This document shows, piece by piece, positions 24,639 to 35,448 of a stretch of 57,939 nucleotides of DNA. Origin of the DNA: Amazonocrinis nigriterrae CENA67 (lineage in GTDB: Bacteria; Cyanobacteriota; Cyanobacteriia; Cyanobacteriales; Nostocaceae); contig NZ_JAECZC010000007.1 in NCBI RefSeq assembly GCF_016056305.1, positions 67,516 through 125,454 of the forward strand, written 5' to 3'. The notes under the pieces are model-generated. The model searched no databases. It was not told the DNA's origin and worked only from the letters and a program-made list of their open reading frames with translations. Position 1 is the stretch's first letter. Every line of letters begins with the position of its first letter. The translations under genes and the position numbers were made by a program.

Positions 24639-27600
24639 TTATTGATATAGCCAAACACGCAAAAGTGAGAGCAGCTGTTCAGTATCCACGGGTTTGGTAA
24701 TATAGTCTGATGCACCTGCGGCAATGCACTTATCGCGATCGCCTTGCATGGCTTTAGCGGTTAGTGCAATAATCGGTAAACTTTGAAATTGCTCGTTCTG
24801 GCGGATCAGCTGGGTTGTTTCGTAACCATCCATTTCTGGCATCATTACATCCATCAACACGACATCAATGTCTGATGTATTTTCTAATACTCGAATACCT
24901 TCCCTGCCGTTTTCGGCATATAAGACATGCATTTGATAGCGCTCTAGCATACTTGTCAGCGCGAAAATATTACGTACATCGTCGTCCACAATTAACACTT
25001 TCTTACCAGCAAGTAAGTAGTCTCGCGAATGCAGTTGTTCTAATAAATGTCGTTTGGGTGCAGGCATATTTGCTTGCACTCGGTGTAGGAATAATGCTGT
25101 TTCATCAAGAAGGCGTTCTGGTGATTGCACGTCTTTGAGGATGATTGTCTCGGCTATGCGCCGGAGTTCGGTTTCTTGGGTTTTGGTAACTTCTCTACCG
25201 GTGTAGACAATAATTGGCAAATTTTCCCCATTCGGTTCTAGCTTAATTTGCTCGATCAGTTCAAACCCTGTCATATCTGGCAGTCCTAAATCGAGGACGA
25301 GGCAATCAAAATGCTCTCGACGGATGGCTGCTAGTGCTTCAAGTCCGGTAGCAACGGCAGTGGTAGCAACATCGCTGTTACCAATCAGTTCGACAATGCT
25401 ATGGCGTTGAGTATCGTCATCTTCAACCACTAGCAAATTCTTCACCCGACGGTCAACAAAACCTTTAATTTTGGTCAATGCTTCAGATATTGCCTCACTG
25501 GTGACGGGTTTTTGCAAATATGCGATCGCCCCTAGTTGCAAACCGCGTTGTCGTCCTTCTTCCACTGTCATAATATGTACGGGAATGTGACGTGTATTCG
25601 GGTCATGCTTCAAGCGATCTAACACTGTCCAACCATCCATTTCTGGCAAGCGGATATCAAGCAAAATGGCTGATGGTAAAAATTGCCGTGCTAAAGTCAA
25701 ACCTGCACTACCAGTTTGAGCAGTGATCACCTTAAATCCCTGCTGCCGTGACATATCTAAAAGGATACGCGCAAAGTTAATGTCATCCTCAACAATCAAC
25801 AACAGGCGATCGCCACTTTCGATGGTAGCGCGATCGTCATCTAAAAGTGCTGAGTGCTGAGTGCTGAGGAGCCAGTGCGTTGCGGGGGTTCCCCCCGTTG
25901 AAGCATCTGGCGTTGCTGAGTGGGGATTGGAAAGTTGGGAGTGGGGAGTGGAGAGTGGGGAGTAGGAAGCAGAAGGAATGAATTCTCCGCCTCTCCTGTC
26001 CTGGGGCAGGTAGAATGTAAACGTGCTACCTTGACCGGGTTGACTGACAAGCTTAATTTCTCCACCAAACAGGTGGGCAATTTCACGGCTAATTGATAAG
26101 CCCAATCCTGTGCCACCATATTTACGGCTAGTAGTGCCATCGGCTTGCTGAAATGCCTCAAAAATCACTTTTTGCTTATCGGGGGCAATGCCGATGCCTG
26201 TATCGGTGACTGAGAAGGCAATCACCATCTGGGCACGATTCAAAATTTCTTGGTTATGACTCCACCCATGCTTTGCCACCTCAATTCGCAAGCGTACCTC
26301 GCCATGTTCTGTAAATTTGAAAGCGTTGGAGAGGAGATTTTTCAACACTTGCTGTAAGCGTTTCACATCAGTGTAGATGGTGTTTGGCAATCCGGGAGCC
26401 AATTCAATTGTGAAACCAAGTCCCTTGTTTTGAGCTACTTGCCCAAAGGTACGCTCAGTTTGCTCAGCCAACTCTGGCAATAGTATCTGCCCCATGTCAA
26501 TTGACATAGTTCCAGATTCAATTTTAGCCAGATCCAAAATGTCATTGATCAACGCCAATAAATCTGTACCTGCGGAGTAAATTGTCTGGCTATACTCAAC
26601 TTGTTTATTGCTGAGGTTGCCTTCGATGTTATCTGCCAACAGCCTAGCTAAAATTAACAAACTGTTCAGTGGTGTCCGCAGTTCATGGGACATGTTCGCC
26701 AAAAATTCAGATTTATATTTGGACGAAAGTGCTAATTGTTCAGCTTTTTCTTCCAAAGACCGCCTTGCTTGTTCAATTTCGCGGTTTTTGCGCTCGACTT
26801 CTTTCTTTTGCTGCGCTAACAACTCGGCTTTTTCTTCTAACTCGGCGTTGGTTTGTTGCAGTTCTTCTTGCTGTCCTTTGAGTAAATCCTCGGAGGTTTT
26901 CAAGGATTGGGCTTGTTGTTCTAGGCGCTTGTTGGTTTCCCGGAGTTCGTTTTGCTGGGTTTGTAGTTCTTCGGCTAGAGATTGAGACTGCTTGAGTAAT
27001 TCTTCGGTACGCATGGAAGCGGCGATGGTATTGAGAACGATCGCAATACTTTCGGTGAGTTGGTCGAAGAATGTCAGGTGAATTTCGCTAAAGCGGCGGA
27101 ATGAAGCTAATTCAATTACCGCTGTTACCTGCCCTTCAAATAATACAGGTAACACTACGGCATTGAGTGGGGTAGCTTCTCCTAAACCAGAACTAATTTT
27201 GACATAATCATTGGGTACTTCTGTCAGCAGAATTCGCTCTTTTTCCAAAGCGCATTGTCCTACCAAACCTTCACCCAGGTGAAAGCGGTTGGCTAGATGC
27301 TTGCGTTCGCGGTAAGCATAGCTACTGAGGAGTTTGAGATAGGGCTGAATTTCTGGGGCTTCCATCAAGTAGAATACGCCATGTTGCGCTCCAACCAAGG
27401 GTGCCAGTTCCGAAAGAATCAGTTTAGATACAGTTTCTAAATCTCGCTGACCTTGCAGCATCCGGGTAAACTTCGCTAGGTTAGTTTTTAACCAGTCTTG
27501 TTCAGTATTTTTCTGGGTTGTTTCCCGGAGATTGGCAATCATTTGGTTGATGTTGTCTTTGAGGATTGCCACTTCCCCTAAGGCTTCCACGGCGATAGAA

Positions 27601-30600
27601 CGAGTTAAATCGCCTTTGGTTACGGCTGTGGCTACTTCGGCGATCGCTCGTAACTGTGTAGTTAATGTAGCAGCCAATTCATTGACGTTATCGGTCAAAT
27701 CTTTCCAAGTTCCAGCCGCCCCAGGCACTCTAGCTTGACCGCCTAATTTTCCTTCGATTCCCACTTCCCGCGCCACTGTTGTCACCTGATTGGCAAAGGT
27801 GGCTAGGGTATCAATCATTTCGTTGATGGTTTCTGCCAAGGTTTCAATTTCGCCTTTGGCATCCAGCATGAGTTTGCGCTTCAAGTCGCCATTGGCTACC
27901 GCCGTCACAACTCTAGCAATACCCCGCACCTGGGCTGTGAGGTTCCCCGCCATCGAGTTTACGTTGTCGGTCAAATCTTTCCAAGTGCCTGCTACACCTT
28001 GCACCACAGCTTGACCGCCCAATTTACCCTCGGTGCCCACTTCCCGCGCCACCCGCGTTACTTCCGATGCAAAGGAACTGAGTTGATCCACCATCGTATT
28101 AATGGTGTTTTTCAAGTCCAAAATTTCGCCTTTGACATCGACGGTGATTTTCTTGGAGAGGTCGCCATTTGCCACTGCTTTGGTGACTTCGGCAATGTTC
28201 CGCACCTGGGCTGTGAGGTTCCCCGCCATTGAGTTTACATTGTCGGTCAAATCTTTCCAGGTGCCACCCACGCCTCTGACATAGGCTTGCACACCCAGCT
28301 TACCTTCGGTTCCCACCTCCCTGGCAACCCGCGTTACTTCACTGGCAAAGGAGTTTAACTGATCCACCATCGTGTTGATGGTGTTCTTGAGTTCCTGAAT
28401 TTCACCTTTGACATCAACGGTGATTTTCTTGGATAAGTCGCCGTTAGCTACCGCCGTTGTCACTTCGGCGATGTTCCGTACTTGGGCTGTCAAACTTCCC
28501 GCCATGAAGTTCACGCTGTCGGTGAGGTCTTTCCAAGTACCTGCCACCCCTTTGACTTCTGCTTGTACACCCAGCTTTCCTTCGGTGCCTACTTCCCGCG
28601 CCACCCGCGTTACTTCACTTGCAAAGGAGTTGAGTTGATCCACCATCGTGTTGACGGTATTTTTCAACTCTAAAATTTCGCCTTTGACATCAACAGAAAT
28701 TTTCTTGGAGAGGTCGCCGTTGGCTACTGCCGTTGTTACAGCGGCAATGTTGCGTACTTGGGCTGTCAAACTGCCTGCCATGAAATTCACGCTGTCGGTG
28801 AGGTCTTTCCATGTACCGGCTACACCTTTCACATCGGCTTGTACACCCAGCTTTCCTTCACTTCCCACTTCCCGCGCCACCCGCGTTACTTCACTTGCGA
28901 AGGAGTTCAGCTGATCCACCATTATATTGATGGTGTTTTTCAACTCTAAAATTTCGCCTTTGACTTGTACAGTAATTTTCTTGGAAAGGTCGCCATTTGC
29001 GATCGCTGTGGCAACTTCGGCAATGTTCCGTACTTGGTCGGTGAGGTTTCCTGCCATCATGTTCACCGCGCCTGTCAAGTCTTTCCAGGTGCCTGCCACT
29101 CCCCGGACTTCGGCTTGTACACCCAGCTTTCCTTCGGTTCCCACTTCCCTAGCAACCCTGGTGACTTCTGATGCAAAGGAACTCAGTTGATCCACCATCG
29201 TGTTGATGGTGTTTTTCAACTCTAAAATTTCCCCTTTCACGTCAACGGTGATTTTCTTAGATAAGTCGCCATTTGCCACCGCCGTTGTCACTTCGGCAAT
29301 GTTCCGTACTTGGGCTGTTAAACTTCCCGCCATGAAGTTCACACTATCCGTCAAATCTTTCCAAGTACCTGCCACGCCTCGCACTTCTGCTTGTACACCC
29401 AGTTTTCCTTCACTGCCCACTTCCCTTGCAACCCTGGTAACTTCTGATGCAAAGGAGTTGAGTTGATCCACCATCGTGTTAATGGTGTTTTTCAACTCTA
29501 AAATTTCCCCTTTCACATCCACGGTGATTTTCTTGGAAAGGTCGCCGGTTGCCACCGCCGTTGTCACTTCGGCAATGTTGCGTACTTGGGCTGTCAAACT
29601 GCCCGCCATGAAGTTTACGCTGTCTGTCAAATCCTTCCAAGTGCCTGCCACTCCCCGGACATCGGCTTGCACACCCAGCTTTCCTTCACTGCCCACTTCC
29701 CTAGCCACCCTAGTGACTTCTGATGCAAAGGAACTCAGTTGATCCACCATGATATTGATGGTGTTTTTCAGTTCAAAAATTTCACCTCTAACATCAACAG
29801 TGATTTTCTTAGAAAGGTCGCCGTTGGCGATCGCTGTGGCAACTTCGGCGATGTTCCGCACTTGTCCGGTCAGATTACCTGCCATTAAGTTTACGTTGTC
29901 GGTCAAGTCTTTCCAGGTACCCGCTACCCCCCGGACTTCTGCTTGTACGCCCAGTTTGCCTTCGGTTCCCACTTCTCTAGCAACCCGTGTTACTTCACTG
30001 GCAAAGGAGTTGAGTTGATCCACCATCGTGTTGATGGTATTTTTCAACTCCAAAATTTCGCCTTTGACATCAACGGTGATTTTCTTGGAAAGGTCGCCGG
30101 TTGCTACCGCCGTGGTGACTTCGGCAATGTTCCGCACTTGGGCTGTTAAACTGCCTGCCATGAAGTTTACGCTGTCGGTCAAATCTTTCCAGGTACCTGC
30201 TACGCCTCTAACTTCTGCTTGACCGCCCAGTTTTCCTTCTGCACCCACTTCCCTCGCAACCCGCGTTACTTCTGATGCAAAGGAATTGAGTTGATCCACC
30301 ATGATGTTGACGGTGTTTTTCAACTCTAAAATTTCGCCTCTGACATCAACGGTGATTTTCTTGGAGAGGTCGCCATTAGCTACTGCTGTGGTTACTTCCG
30401 CAATATTACGGACTTGGGCTGTTAAATTACCTGCCATCAAGTTGACATTATCGGTCAAATCTTTCCAAGTACCTGCCACACCCCTGACTTCTGCTTGTAC
30501 ACCCAGCTTCCCTTCTGTACCCACTTCACGGGCAACTCTGGTAACTTCACTGGCAAAGGAATTGAGTTGATCCACCATCGTATTGACGGTGTTTTTTAGT

Positions 30601-31298
30601 TCCAAAATTTCGCCTTTAACATCAACGGTGATTTTTTTGGAGAGGTCACCGTTGGCGATCGCTGTGGCAACTTCGGCAATATTCCGCACTTGTCCGGTCA
30701 GATTACCTGCCATTAAGTTCACATTGTCGGTCAGATCCTTCCAAGTGCCTGCCACTCCCCGGACTTCTGCTTGTACGCCGAGTTTACCTTCAGTACCTAC
30801 TTCCCGCGCCACCCTTGTTACTTCACTAGCAAAGGAACCCAGCCGGTCTACCATCGTGTTGACGATATTAGCAGTTTGCAGAAACTCTCCTTGCAGGGGT
30901 CTGCCCTCAATTTCTGTGGCGATGGTTTGGGATAAGTCACCATTAGCAACAGCCCGGATCACACGAGTGGTTTCAGATGTCGGTTGCACTAAATCTGTAA
31001 TTAGGGTATTGACAGAAGTTACACAATCTGACCAAGAACCGCTAACATTTCCTAGAGAAGCGCGTTCACTAATTTTGCCTTCTTTGCCAACTACATTGCC
31101 GATGCGCTGTATTTCTGCCGCCATCCGCTCATTCTGCTCAATAATATCGTTGAGCGTATCAGCTATTTTCCCAGCAATGCCAGTTTGGTCTATGGGCATC
31201 CGAGCAGAAAAGTCACCTTGTTTAACAGCACTGAGTGTCCTCAATAGTTGTTTTAAATCTAGATTGTCGCTTTCTCTAGTTAACTGTTCGGTTGCCAT
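24639..31298 (-). CDS. Soluble poly-HAMP hybrid histidine kinase with three receivers
   Basis: 2219 residues. About 14 HAMP-type units occupy residues 13-1260; eleven are near-identical 92-residue repeats (202-1213) with the signature [16 protein letters not shown] ... [16 protein letters not shown]. Then come a GAF domain (about 1275-1430), a coiled coil, HisKA with H1538 in [11 protein letters not shown], HATPase_c, and three REC domains ([24 protein letters not shown]). No transmembrane segment is present, so this is a cytosolic HAMP-array kinase like fungal group III (Nik1/Os1-type) kinases, which use the same repeat consensus and respond to osmotic stress. The HATPase-REC linker holds a repeat-derived insert (25845-25975). 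Confidence 0.92.
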   Translation of the reverse strand: MATEQLTRESDNLDLKQLLRTLSAVKQGDFSARMPIDQTGIAGKIADTLNDIIEQNERMAAEIQRIGNVVGKEGKISERASLGNVSGSWSDCVTSVNTLITDLVQPTSETTRVIRAVANGDLSQTIATEIEGRPLQGEFLQTANIVNTMVDRLGSFASEVTRVAREVGTEGKLGVQAEVRGVAGTWKDLTDNVNLMAGNLTGQVRNIAEVATAIANGDLSKKITVDVKGEILELKNTVNTMVDQLNSFASEVTRVAREVGTEGKLGVQAEVRGVAGTWKDLTDNVNLMAGNLTAQVRNIAEVTTAVANGDLSKKITVDVRGEILELKNTVNIMVDQLNSFASEVTRVAREVGAEGKLGGQAEVRGVAGTWKDLTDSVNFMAGSLTAQVRNIAEVTTAVATGDLSKKITVDVKGEILELKNTINTMVDQLNSFASEVTRVAREVGTEGKLGVQAEVRGVAGTWKDLTDNVNLMAGNLTGQVRNIAEVATAIANGDLSKKITVDVRGEIFELKNTINIMVDQLSSFASEVTRVAREVGSEGKLGVQADVRGVAGTWKDLTDSVNFMAGSLTAQVRNIAEVTTAVATGDLSKKITVDVKGEILELKNTINTMVDQLNSFASEVTRVAREVGSEGKLGVQAEVRGVAGTWKDLTDSVNFMAGSLTAQVRNIAEVTTAVANGDLSKKITVDVKGEILELKNTINTMVDQLSSFASEVTRVAREVGTEGKLGVQAEVRGVAGTWKDLTGAVNMMAGNLTDQVRNIAEVATAIANGDLSKKITVQVKGEILELKNTINIMVDQLNSFASEVTRVAREVGSEGKLGVQADVKGVAGTWKDLTDSVNFMAGSLTAQVRNIAAVTTAVANGDLSKKISVDVKGEILELKNTVNTMVDQLNSFASEVTRVAREVGTEGKLGVQAEVKGVAGTWKDLTDSVNFMAGSLTAQVRNIAEVTTAVANGDLSKKITVDVKGEIQELKNTINTMVDQLNSFASEVTRVAREVGTEGKLGVQAYVRGVGGTWKDLTDNVNSMAGNLTAQVRNIAEVTKAVANGDLSKKITVDVKGEILDLKNTINTMVDQLSSFASEVTRVAREVGTEGKLGGQAVVQGVAGTWKDLTDNVNSMAGNLTAQVRGIARVVTAVANGDLKRKLMLDAKGEIETLAETINEMIDTLATFANQVTTVAREVGIEGKLGGQARVPGAAGTWKDLTDNVNELAATLTTQLRAIAEVATAVTKGDLTRSIAVEALGEVAILKDNINQMIANLRETTQKNTEQDWLKTNLAKFTRMLQGQRDLETVSKLILSELAPLVGAQHGVFYLMEAPEIQPYLKLLSSYAYRERKHLANRFHLGEGLVGQCALEKERILLTEVPNDYVKISSGLGEATPLNAVVLPVLFEGQVTAVIELASFRRFSEIHLTFFDQLTESIAIVLNTIAASMRTEELLKQSQSLAEELQTQQNELRETNKRLEQQAQSLKTSEDLLKGQQEELQQTNAELEEKAELLAQQKKEVERKNREIEQARRSLEEKAEQLALSSKYKSEFLANMSHELRTPLNSLLILARLLADNIEGNLSNKQVEYSQTIYSAGTDLLALINDILDLAKIESGTMSIDMGQILLPELAEQTERTFGQVAQNKGLGFTIELAPGLPNTIYTDVKRLQQVLKNLLSNAFKFTEHGEVRLRIEVAKHGWSHNQEILNRAQMVIAFSVTDTGIGIAPDKQKVIFEAFQQADGTTSRKYGGTGLGLSISREIAHLFGGEIKLVSQPGQGSTFTFYLPQDRRGGEFIPSASYSPLSTPHSQLSNPHSATPDASTGGTPATHWLLSTQHSALLDDDRATIESGDRLLLIVEDDINFARILLDMSRQQGFKVITAQTGSAGLTLARQFLPSAILLDIRLPEMDGWTVLDRLKHDPNTRHIPVHIMTVEEGRQRGLQLGAIAYLQKPVTSEAISEALTKIKGFVDRRVKNLLVVEDDDTQRHSIVELIGNSDVATTAVATGLEALAAIRREHFDCLVLDLGLPDMTGFELIEQIKLEPNGENLPIIVYTGREVTKTQETELRRIAETIILKDVQSPERLLDETALFLHRVQANMPAPKRHLLEQLHSRDYLLAGKKVLIVDDDVRNIFALTSMLERYQMHVLYAENGREGIRVLENTSDIDVVLMDVMMPEMDGYETTQLIRQNEQFQSLPIIALTAKAMQGDRDKCIAAGASDYITKPVDTEQLLSLLRVWLYQ
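25844..25975. repeat. Dispersed and tandem repeats inside the poly-HAMP kinase gene
   Basis: A copy of the GTGCTGAGTGCTGAGGAGCC repeat and a GGGGAGTGGAGAGT-type tandem array lie in frame. They encode a Ser/Pro/Thr/His-rich linker ([10 protein letters not shown] ... [15 protein letters not shown]) between HATPase and the first receiver. The frame stays open across about 130 bp. Confidence 0.7.
27660..30695. repeat. Eleven tandem 276-bp repeats encoding HAMP units
   Basis: The coding DNA for residues 202-1213 is eleven contiguous 276-bp units. The first ten coding units are very similar. The eleventh, next to the C-terminal HAMP, has diverged ([20 protein letters not shown]). Open frames on the plus strand recur every 276 bp because of this and are shadows. 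Confidence 0.9.
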
Positions 31299-32372
31299 CG
31301 CCTGATCCTTAAGAAATTTAGTATTTTTTCGACTAGGTAATTCTTTAATGTTTTTTACAAATTATTAATGATGTGCGCTGTTTCCCTTTGAGGCAATTGT
31401 GATCTCAATTTATCTTCATGCACATCCTGAATAACTGATTTTGCTGTCAGAAACACCACTGAGCCAATGATAGCTAGTAGTCTGTGGTTTGAGATAGCTT
31501 GCAAATATTTTTTAATTCACAATCAAGTAAATAAGCTCTTATACCATTTTGGATTTTAGATAGGAATCGCTTTGATGCGTCTAAGTTTTGTCAATCAATT
31601 TGGTATTTTTACTTTTTTAATGACTTTTACCTTAGTTACTTGTTATACCTTGGTCTATAATTTTGAACAAAGCGATTTTAGTATAATTACTCAGTAATTA
31701 GGAAGTTTTAGTTGTTAATACTATCTTACTTTGAAGTTGCTACATATGGTGCAAAGTTCAGTTTTATTAATCGCTAATGGAGGCAGGAGGTGAAGCAGTC
31801 CCCGTCTTGGCTTCTGCCGAGATGGGGAACTGCACCAAGCCGAAGGGCAGGGGGTAGGAGGCAGAAACTCTCCATCTCTAATTTTGAATCCTGCATTTTG
31901 TACCTGACTGTTGCTCGTTGCCCATTCCCTCTCCCAAAGTGAGTTGAAAGGCTTACTCTGCTACCTCAACTTGCCCAGCTATGCAGATATAGCTTTGATA
32001 TTGATTTGCCAACAGGCATAGCGATACCAAAAGCGATCGCAATTGCCAGAATTACCAACACAGTTGGCTATATGGCTGGGGAGATGGGGTAAGGCTAATT
32101 CATTCCCTTGCACCTCTGCTTCCCTGCTCAAGAGCCTATTTTCCAACACAACCTGTTGAACTAGTGGCTGCCGATGGGAATACTAAGTGAGTTCCTATTC
32201 ACCACGGTATATCTTTGACTATTTATTGTGGTATTTATAGTTTTTCACTCCTTTAGCTTTTAGTATATAAAATGAGGGTTAAATCATTAAAATACTCGCA
32301 GTTAATTGGGATAGTAAGCTGCTCGTGGCTGAGATTGTGCAATAGCAAATATACAAGGATTACTGACAAGCC
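31299..32372. other. 1074-bp intergenic region between divergent signalling genes
   Basis: No gene is supported on either strand. It separates the divergent poly-HAMP kinase and FIST genes. It contains an element with TATACCATTTTGGATTTTAG and CAATTTGGTATT ends (about 31540-31610), a 56-bp repeat copy (31795-31850) and scattered GC-rich short repeats (32095-32130). The AT-rich stretches near 31310-31380 and 32200-32370 are the likely promoter regions. Confidence 0.5.
31795..31850. repeat. 56-bp dispersed repeat, copy 1
   Basis: Begins GCAGTCCCCGTCTTGGCTTC and ends CCAAGCCGAAGGGCAG. Internal GCAGTCCCC / GGGGAACTGC are complementary with a one-base bulge. A copy one base shorter lies at 35189-35243. 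The two bracket the FIST and hybrid kinase genes. Confidence 0.7.
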
Positions 32373-33521
32373 ATGTTGAAAGTTGCAGTCGGTCACAGTA
32401 ATGATCCAAATGCTTCAGCAGCCATTGACGAAGTTATTGAGCAATGTATGCAATCTTTAGGGGGTCAGGTTCCTCAAGCAGGCATTCTCTTTACAGCGAT
32501 TGACTTCGATCATCCCCTAATTCTAGAACGGATTCAGGATGTCTTTCCCAGCATTGATTTAATCGGGGGTACGACGGATGGGGAAATATCATCAGTGCTG
32601 GATTACCAGCAAGATTCTATTACTTTGATGGTATTTTGTTCGGATCAAGTTGAAATTCATGCTGGACTGGGAAGAGGAGTGTCTAAAGATGTCGTTGCAG
32701 CCACTCAACAAGCTGTTACTGAGGCACAGAGTAAAAGTAAATTAGCAACCAAGTTGTGTTTGACAGTTCCGGAAAGCCTGACAACTAGCGGCGTGCGGAT
32801 TTTGGATGGCTTAAAGCAAGCACTGGGCGATCGCACTTTGATTGTCGGAGGTACAGCTGCCGATCAACAGCGGATGCAGCATACATATCAATTTTTCCGT
32901 GGCGAGGTTTTGAGTGATTCAGTACCCATTCTGCTATTCTCTGGAGATGTGTTGTTCTCCTGTGGGATGGCAGGGGGTTGGAAAACTATCGGCAAACAAG
33001 GAATTGTCACTAAGGTTGATAGCAATATCCTCTATGAAATTGATGGTAAACCTGCTTTAGAGTTTTATCTTCATTATTTGGGTGCGCCTCCTTCAGATGA
33101 GTATCCCCTGGCTGTTTATGAACCAAGTGGTCAAAAATATTTTATGAGGGCACCTAATGGTTATGATAACGATACAGGCAGCATTCGCTTTTTCACTGAT
33201 ATTCCCAATCAAGCTCAGGTGCAAATGTTAGAAGCCAGCCGCGAAGAACTTTTGTCAGCATCACAAATTTCATTGCAACAAGCTTTAGACACTTATCCAG
33301 GTAATGAACCTACAGCAGCTGTTTTAATTTCCTGTGCGTCTCGGCGTCATCTGTTGGGCACTCGCACTGAAAGAGAATATCAAACTATTAAAAAAAACCT
33401 GGCCAAAAATTTACCTTGTTGCGGATTTTATTCCTATGGTGAATTAGCACCACTCACACCAAAGAGTGAAACTTATTTCCACAACGAAACGTTTGTCACG
33501 TTATTGTTGGGAGTACAGTAG
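32373..33521 (+). CDS. FIST-domain sensory protein
   Basis: 382 residues with FIST_N followed by FIST_C. The motifs are FTAIDFDHPLILERIQDVFP, LIGGTTDGEISS, LIVGGTAADQQRMQ, the core YEIDGKPALEFYLHYLG, and the end CCGFYSYGELAPL ... FHNETFVTLLLG. FIST domains are proposed small-ligand (amino-acid-like) sensors in signalling proteins. The hybrid kinase gene starts 5 bp after its stop, so the two are almost certainly one operon, with FIST as the sensor. The protein is cytoplasmic. Confidence 0.88.
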   Translation: MLKVAVGHSNDPNASAAIDEVIEQCMQSLGGQVPQAGILFTAIDFDHPLILERIQDVFPSIDLIGGTTDGEISSVLDYQQDSITLMVFCSDQVEIHAGLGRGVSKDVVAATQQAVTEAQSKSKLATKLCLTVPESLTTSGVRILDGLKQALGDRTLIVGGTAADQQRMQHTYQFFRGEVLSDSVPILLFSGDVLFSCGMAGGWKTIGKQGIVTKVDSNILYEIDGKPALEFYLHYLGAPPSDEYPLAVYEPSGQKYFMRAPNGYDNDTGSIRFFTDIPNQAQVQMLEASREELLSASQISLQQALDTYPGNEPTAAVLISCASRRHLLGTRTEREYQTIKKNLAKNLPCCGFYSYGELAPLTPKSETYFHNETFVTLLLGVQ

Positions 33522-33526
33522 GAACT

Positions 33527-35173
33527 ATGCAAGCTTTTGACTACGAGAGCAAGTGTCAGGAACTAGAAAAAGAAAATCGTATTCTCAAAAAAAAGTTAGA
33601 ACGCTCTGCTATTGATCGCAGACGTTTTGAGGAGACAATTGAAAAGAGACAATCGCTATTAACGCGAGCAATTCAGGAGTTACGAGAATCTCAAGAAAAG
33701 CTAGAATTACAAAGAATCCAGCTAGAAGAGGCAAAAATTGCAGCTGATAGAGCAAACGTTGCTAAAAGTGAATTTTTAGCCAACATGAGTCACGAATTAC
33801 GAACACCGCTCAATGGAATTTTGGGATATGTGCAGATTCTAGAACGTTCTCCAACACTGAGCGAGAAAGATCAAAAAGGTGTGAGTGTTATTCATCAGTG
33901 TGCTTCCCATCTCCTCACCTTGATTAATGATATTTTGGATTTATCTAAGATAGAAGCTCATAAATTGGAACTCGAACCGACCACATTTGACTTATCCTCC
34001 TTTGTGCAAGGAGTTGTGGAAATTTGTCGGGTACGAGCTGAACAAAAAGGAATTACCTTTATTTATGAACCGAATTTTCAACTTCCAAAAGGGATTCATG
34101 CAGATGAAAAACGCTTGCGACAAGTTTTGCTCAATTTGTTGGGAAACGCCATCAAGTTCACCGAATGTGGCAGCGTGACGTTTCAAATTCACACTCAGGC
34201 GTCGCATTCCCAAGCACAATCCTGGCAGCGGCTACGCTTTGAAGTTATTGATACAGGTGTAGGCATGAGTCCTGACGAGTTAACAAAAATCTTTTTACCC
34301 TTTGAACAAGTGGGGAGTACCAAAAAGCAAACAGAGGGAACGGGCTTAGGATTGGCGATTAGCCATAATATTGTCGCCATGATGGGTAGTCAAATTCAGG
34401 TACAGAGCCAATTGAATCAAGGTAGTACTTTTTGGTTTGAACTGGAGGTTATGGAAGCGCAAGATTGGGCGATGGCATCCACAACCGCTCAACACGAACA
34501 AGCCAGGATTGTAGGCTATGAAGGCATCAAGCGTCGGGTACTCGTGGTGGATGATAAATACGAAAACCGCTCGGTGATTGTTAACTTACTTGAACCCATT
34601 GGTTTTGCAGTAATTGAAGCCGAAAATGGCCAAGTGGGACTTGATAAAGCCTTGGAAATGCAGCCTGATGTAGTAATTATAGATTTGGTCATGCCAGTTA
34701 TGCATGGCTTTGCACTGCTGAAGCATTTGCGACAGTCGCCCCAACTTCAACATGTAGTGGCGATCGCATCCTCTGCAAGTGTCTTTGATGCCGATCAAGA
34801 TAATAGTTTGAATGGTGGAGCCGATGCTTTTTTGCCCAAACCTGTGCAGGCAGATCTACTTTTGGAACTCATTGCCAAACACCTCAACTTAATATGGGTG
34901 TATGACCAAGCTGCAACTGAATCAAAGACGCAGCGATCGCTCTTGAGTAATCCAACGCAAATGGTTCTACCATCTTTGGAGATTCTCAACTATTTATATG
35001 AATTAACTCTCGATGGAGAAATTGATGCTGTGTCCGCTGAAGCTCAAAAGCTGAAGTTAGGGCATCCTGAATATGTAGATTTTGCTCAAAAGGTTATCCA
35101 AATGGCAGAAGACTGTCAACTCAAACAAATTAAGGATTTACTGAAGCAATCTTTATCTCAAGTGCTGAGTTAG
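33527..35173 (+). CDS. Hybrid histidine kinase (HisKA-HATPase-REC), FIST partner
   Basis: 548 residues. An N-terminal coiled coil (1-75) has no sensor domain. HisKA follows with [15 protein letters not shown], HATPase_c with LLNLLGNAIKFTE, DTGVGMS and GTGLGLAISHN, and a REC domain (RVLVVDDKYENRSV; phospho-Asp in VVIIDLVMPVMHG). A helical about 80-residue tail carries no HPt histidine motif. The absence of an input domain and the 5-bp spacing behind the FIST gene imply that the FIST protein supplies the signal. Confidence 0.9.
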   Translation: MQAFDYESKCQELEKENRILKKKLERSAIDRRRFEETIEKRQSLLTRAIQELRESQEKLELQRIQLEEAKIAADRANVAKSEFLANMSHELRTPLNGILGYVQILERSPTLSEKDQKGVSVIHQCASHLLTLINDILDLSKIEAHKLELEPTTFDLSSFVQGVVEICRVRAEQKGITFIYEPNFQLPKGIHADEKRLRQVLLNLLGNAIKFTECGSVTFQIHTQASHSQAQSWQRLRFEVIDTGVGMSPDELTKIFLPFEQVGSTKKQTEGTGLGLAISHNIVAMMGSQIQVQSQLNQGSTFWFELEVMEAQDWAMASTTAQHEQARIVGYEGIKRRVLVVDDKYENRSVIVNLLEPIGFAVIEAENGQVGLDKALEMQPDVVIIDLVMPVMHGFALLKHLRQSPQLQHVVAIASSASVFDADQDNSLNGGADAFLPKPVQADLLLELIAKHLNLIWVYDQAATESKTQRSLLSNPTQMVLPSLEILNYLYELTLDGEIDAVSAEAQKLKLGHPEYVDFAQKVIQMAEDCQLKQIKDLLKQSLSQVLS

Positions 35174-35188
35174 AAGGCAGAAGGTTCA

Positions 35189-35243
35189 GCAGTCCCCGTC
35201 TTGGCTTCGCCGAGATGGGGAACTGCACCAAGCCGAAGGGCAG
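35189..35243. repeat. 56-bp dispersed repeat, copy 2
   Basis: Near-identical to 31795-31850, differing by a one-base deletion in the CTTCTGCC/CTTCGCC region. It lies directly after the FIST-partner kinase, so the sensor/kinase pair sits between direct copies. GGCAGAA/GGCAGCA heptamers and CATCTCCCT 9-mers follow (35240-35420). Confidence 0.7.
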
Positions 35244-35448
35244 CAGGCAGAAGGCAGAAGGCAGAAGGCAGCAGGCAGAAGGCAGCAGGCAGCAGGCAGA
35301 GTGAAGAATTATTTCTCATCCCCCCATGTTCCTGTCCCCTCATCCCCCATCTCCCTATTCCCCCATCTCCCTCATCTCCCTTATCTCCCTCATCTTCCCC
35401 ATCTCCTCATCTCCCTGCCTCTTCTATGCACCTCAAACTTCACTGATC

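Noticed and set aside
27660-30695. Possible CRISPR-like periodic repeat
   Set aside because: The repeat units are 276 bp, contiguous and coding, with no unique spacers. The short heptamer arrays elsewhere also lack spacers.
27532-31305. Series of plus-strand frames of about 88 residues every 276 bp
   Set aside because: Shadows of the HAMP repeats on the opposite strand; the period is that of the repeat unit.
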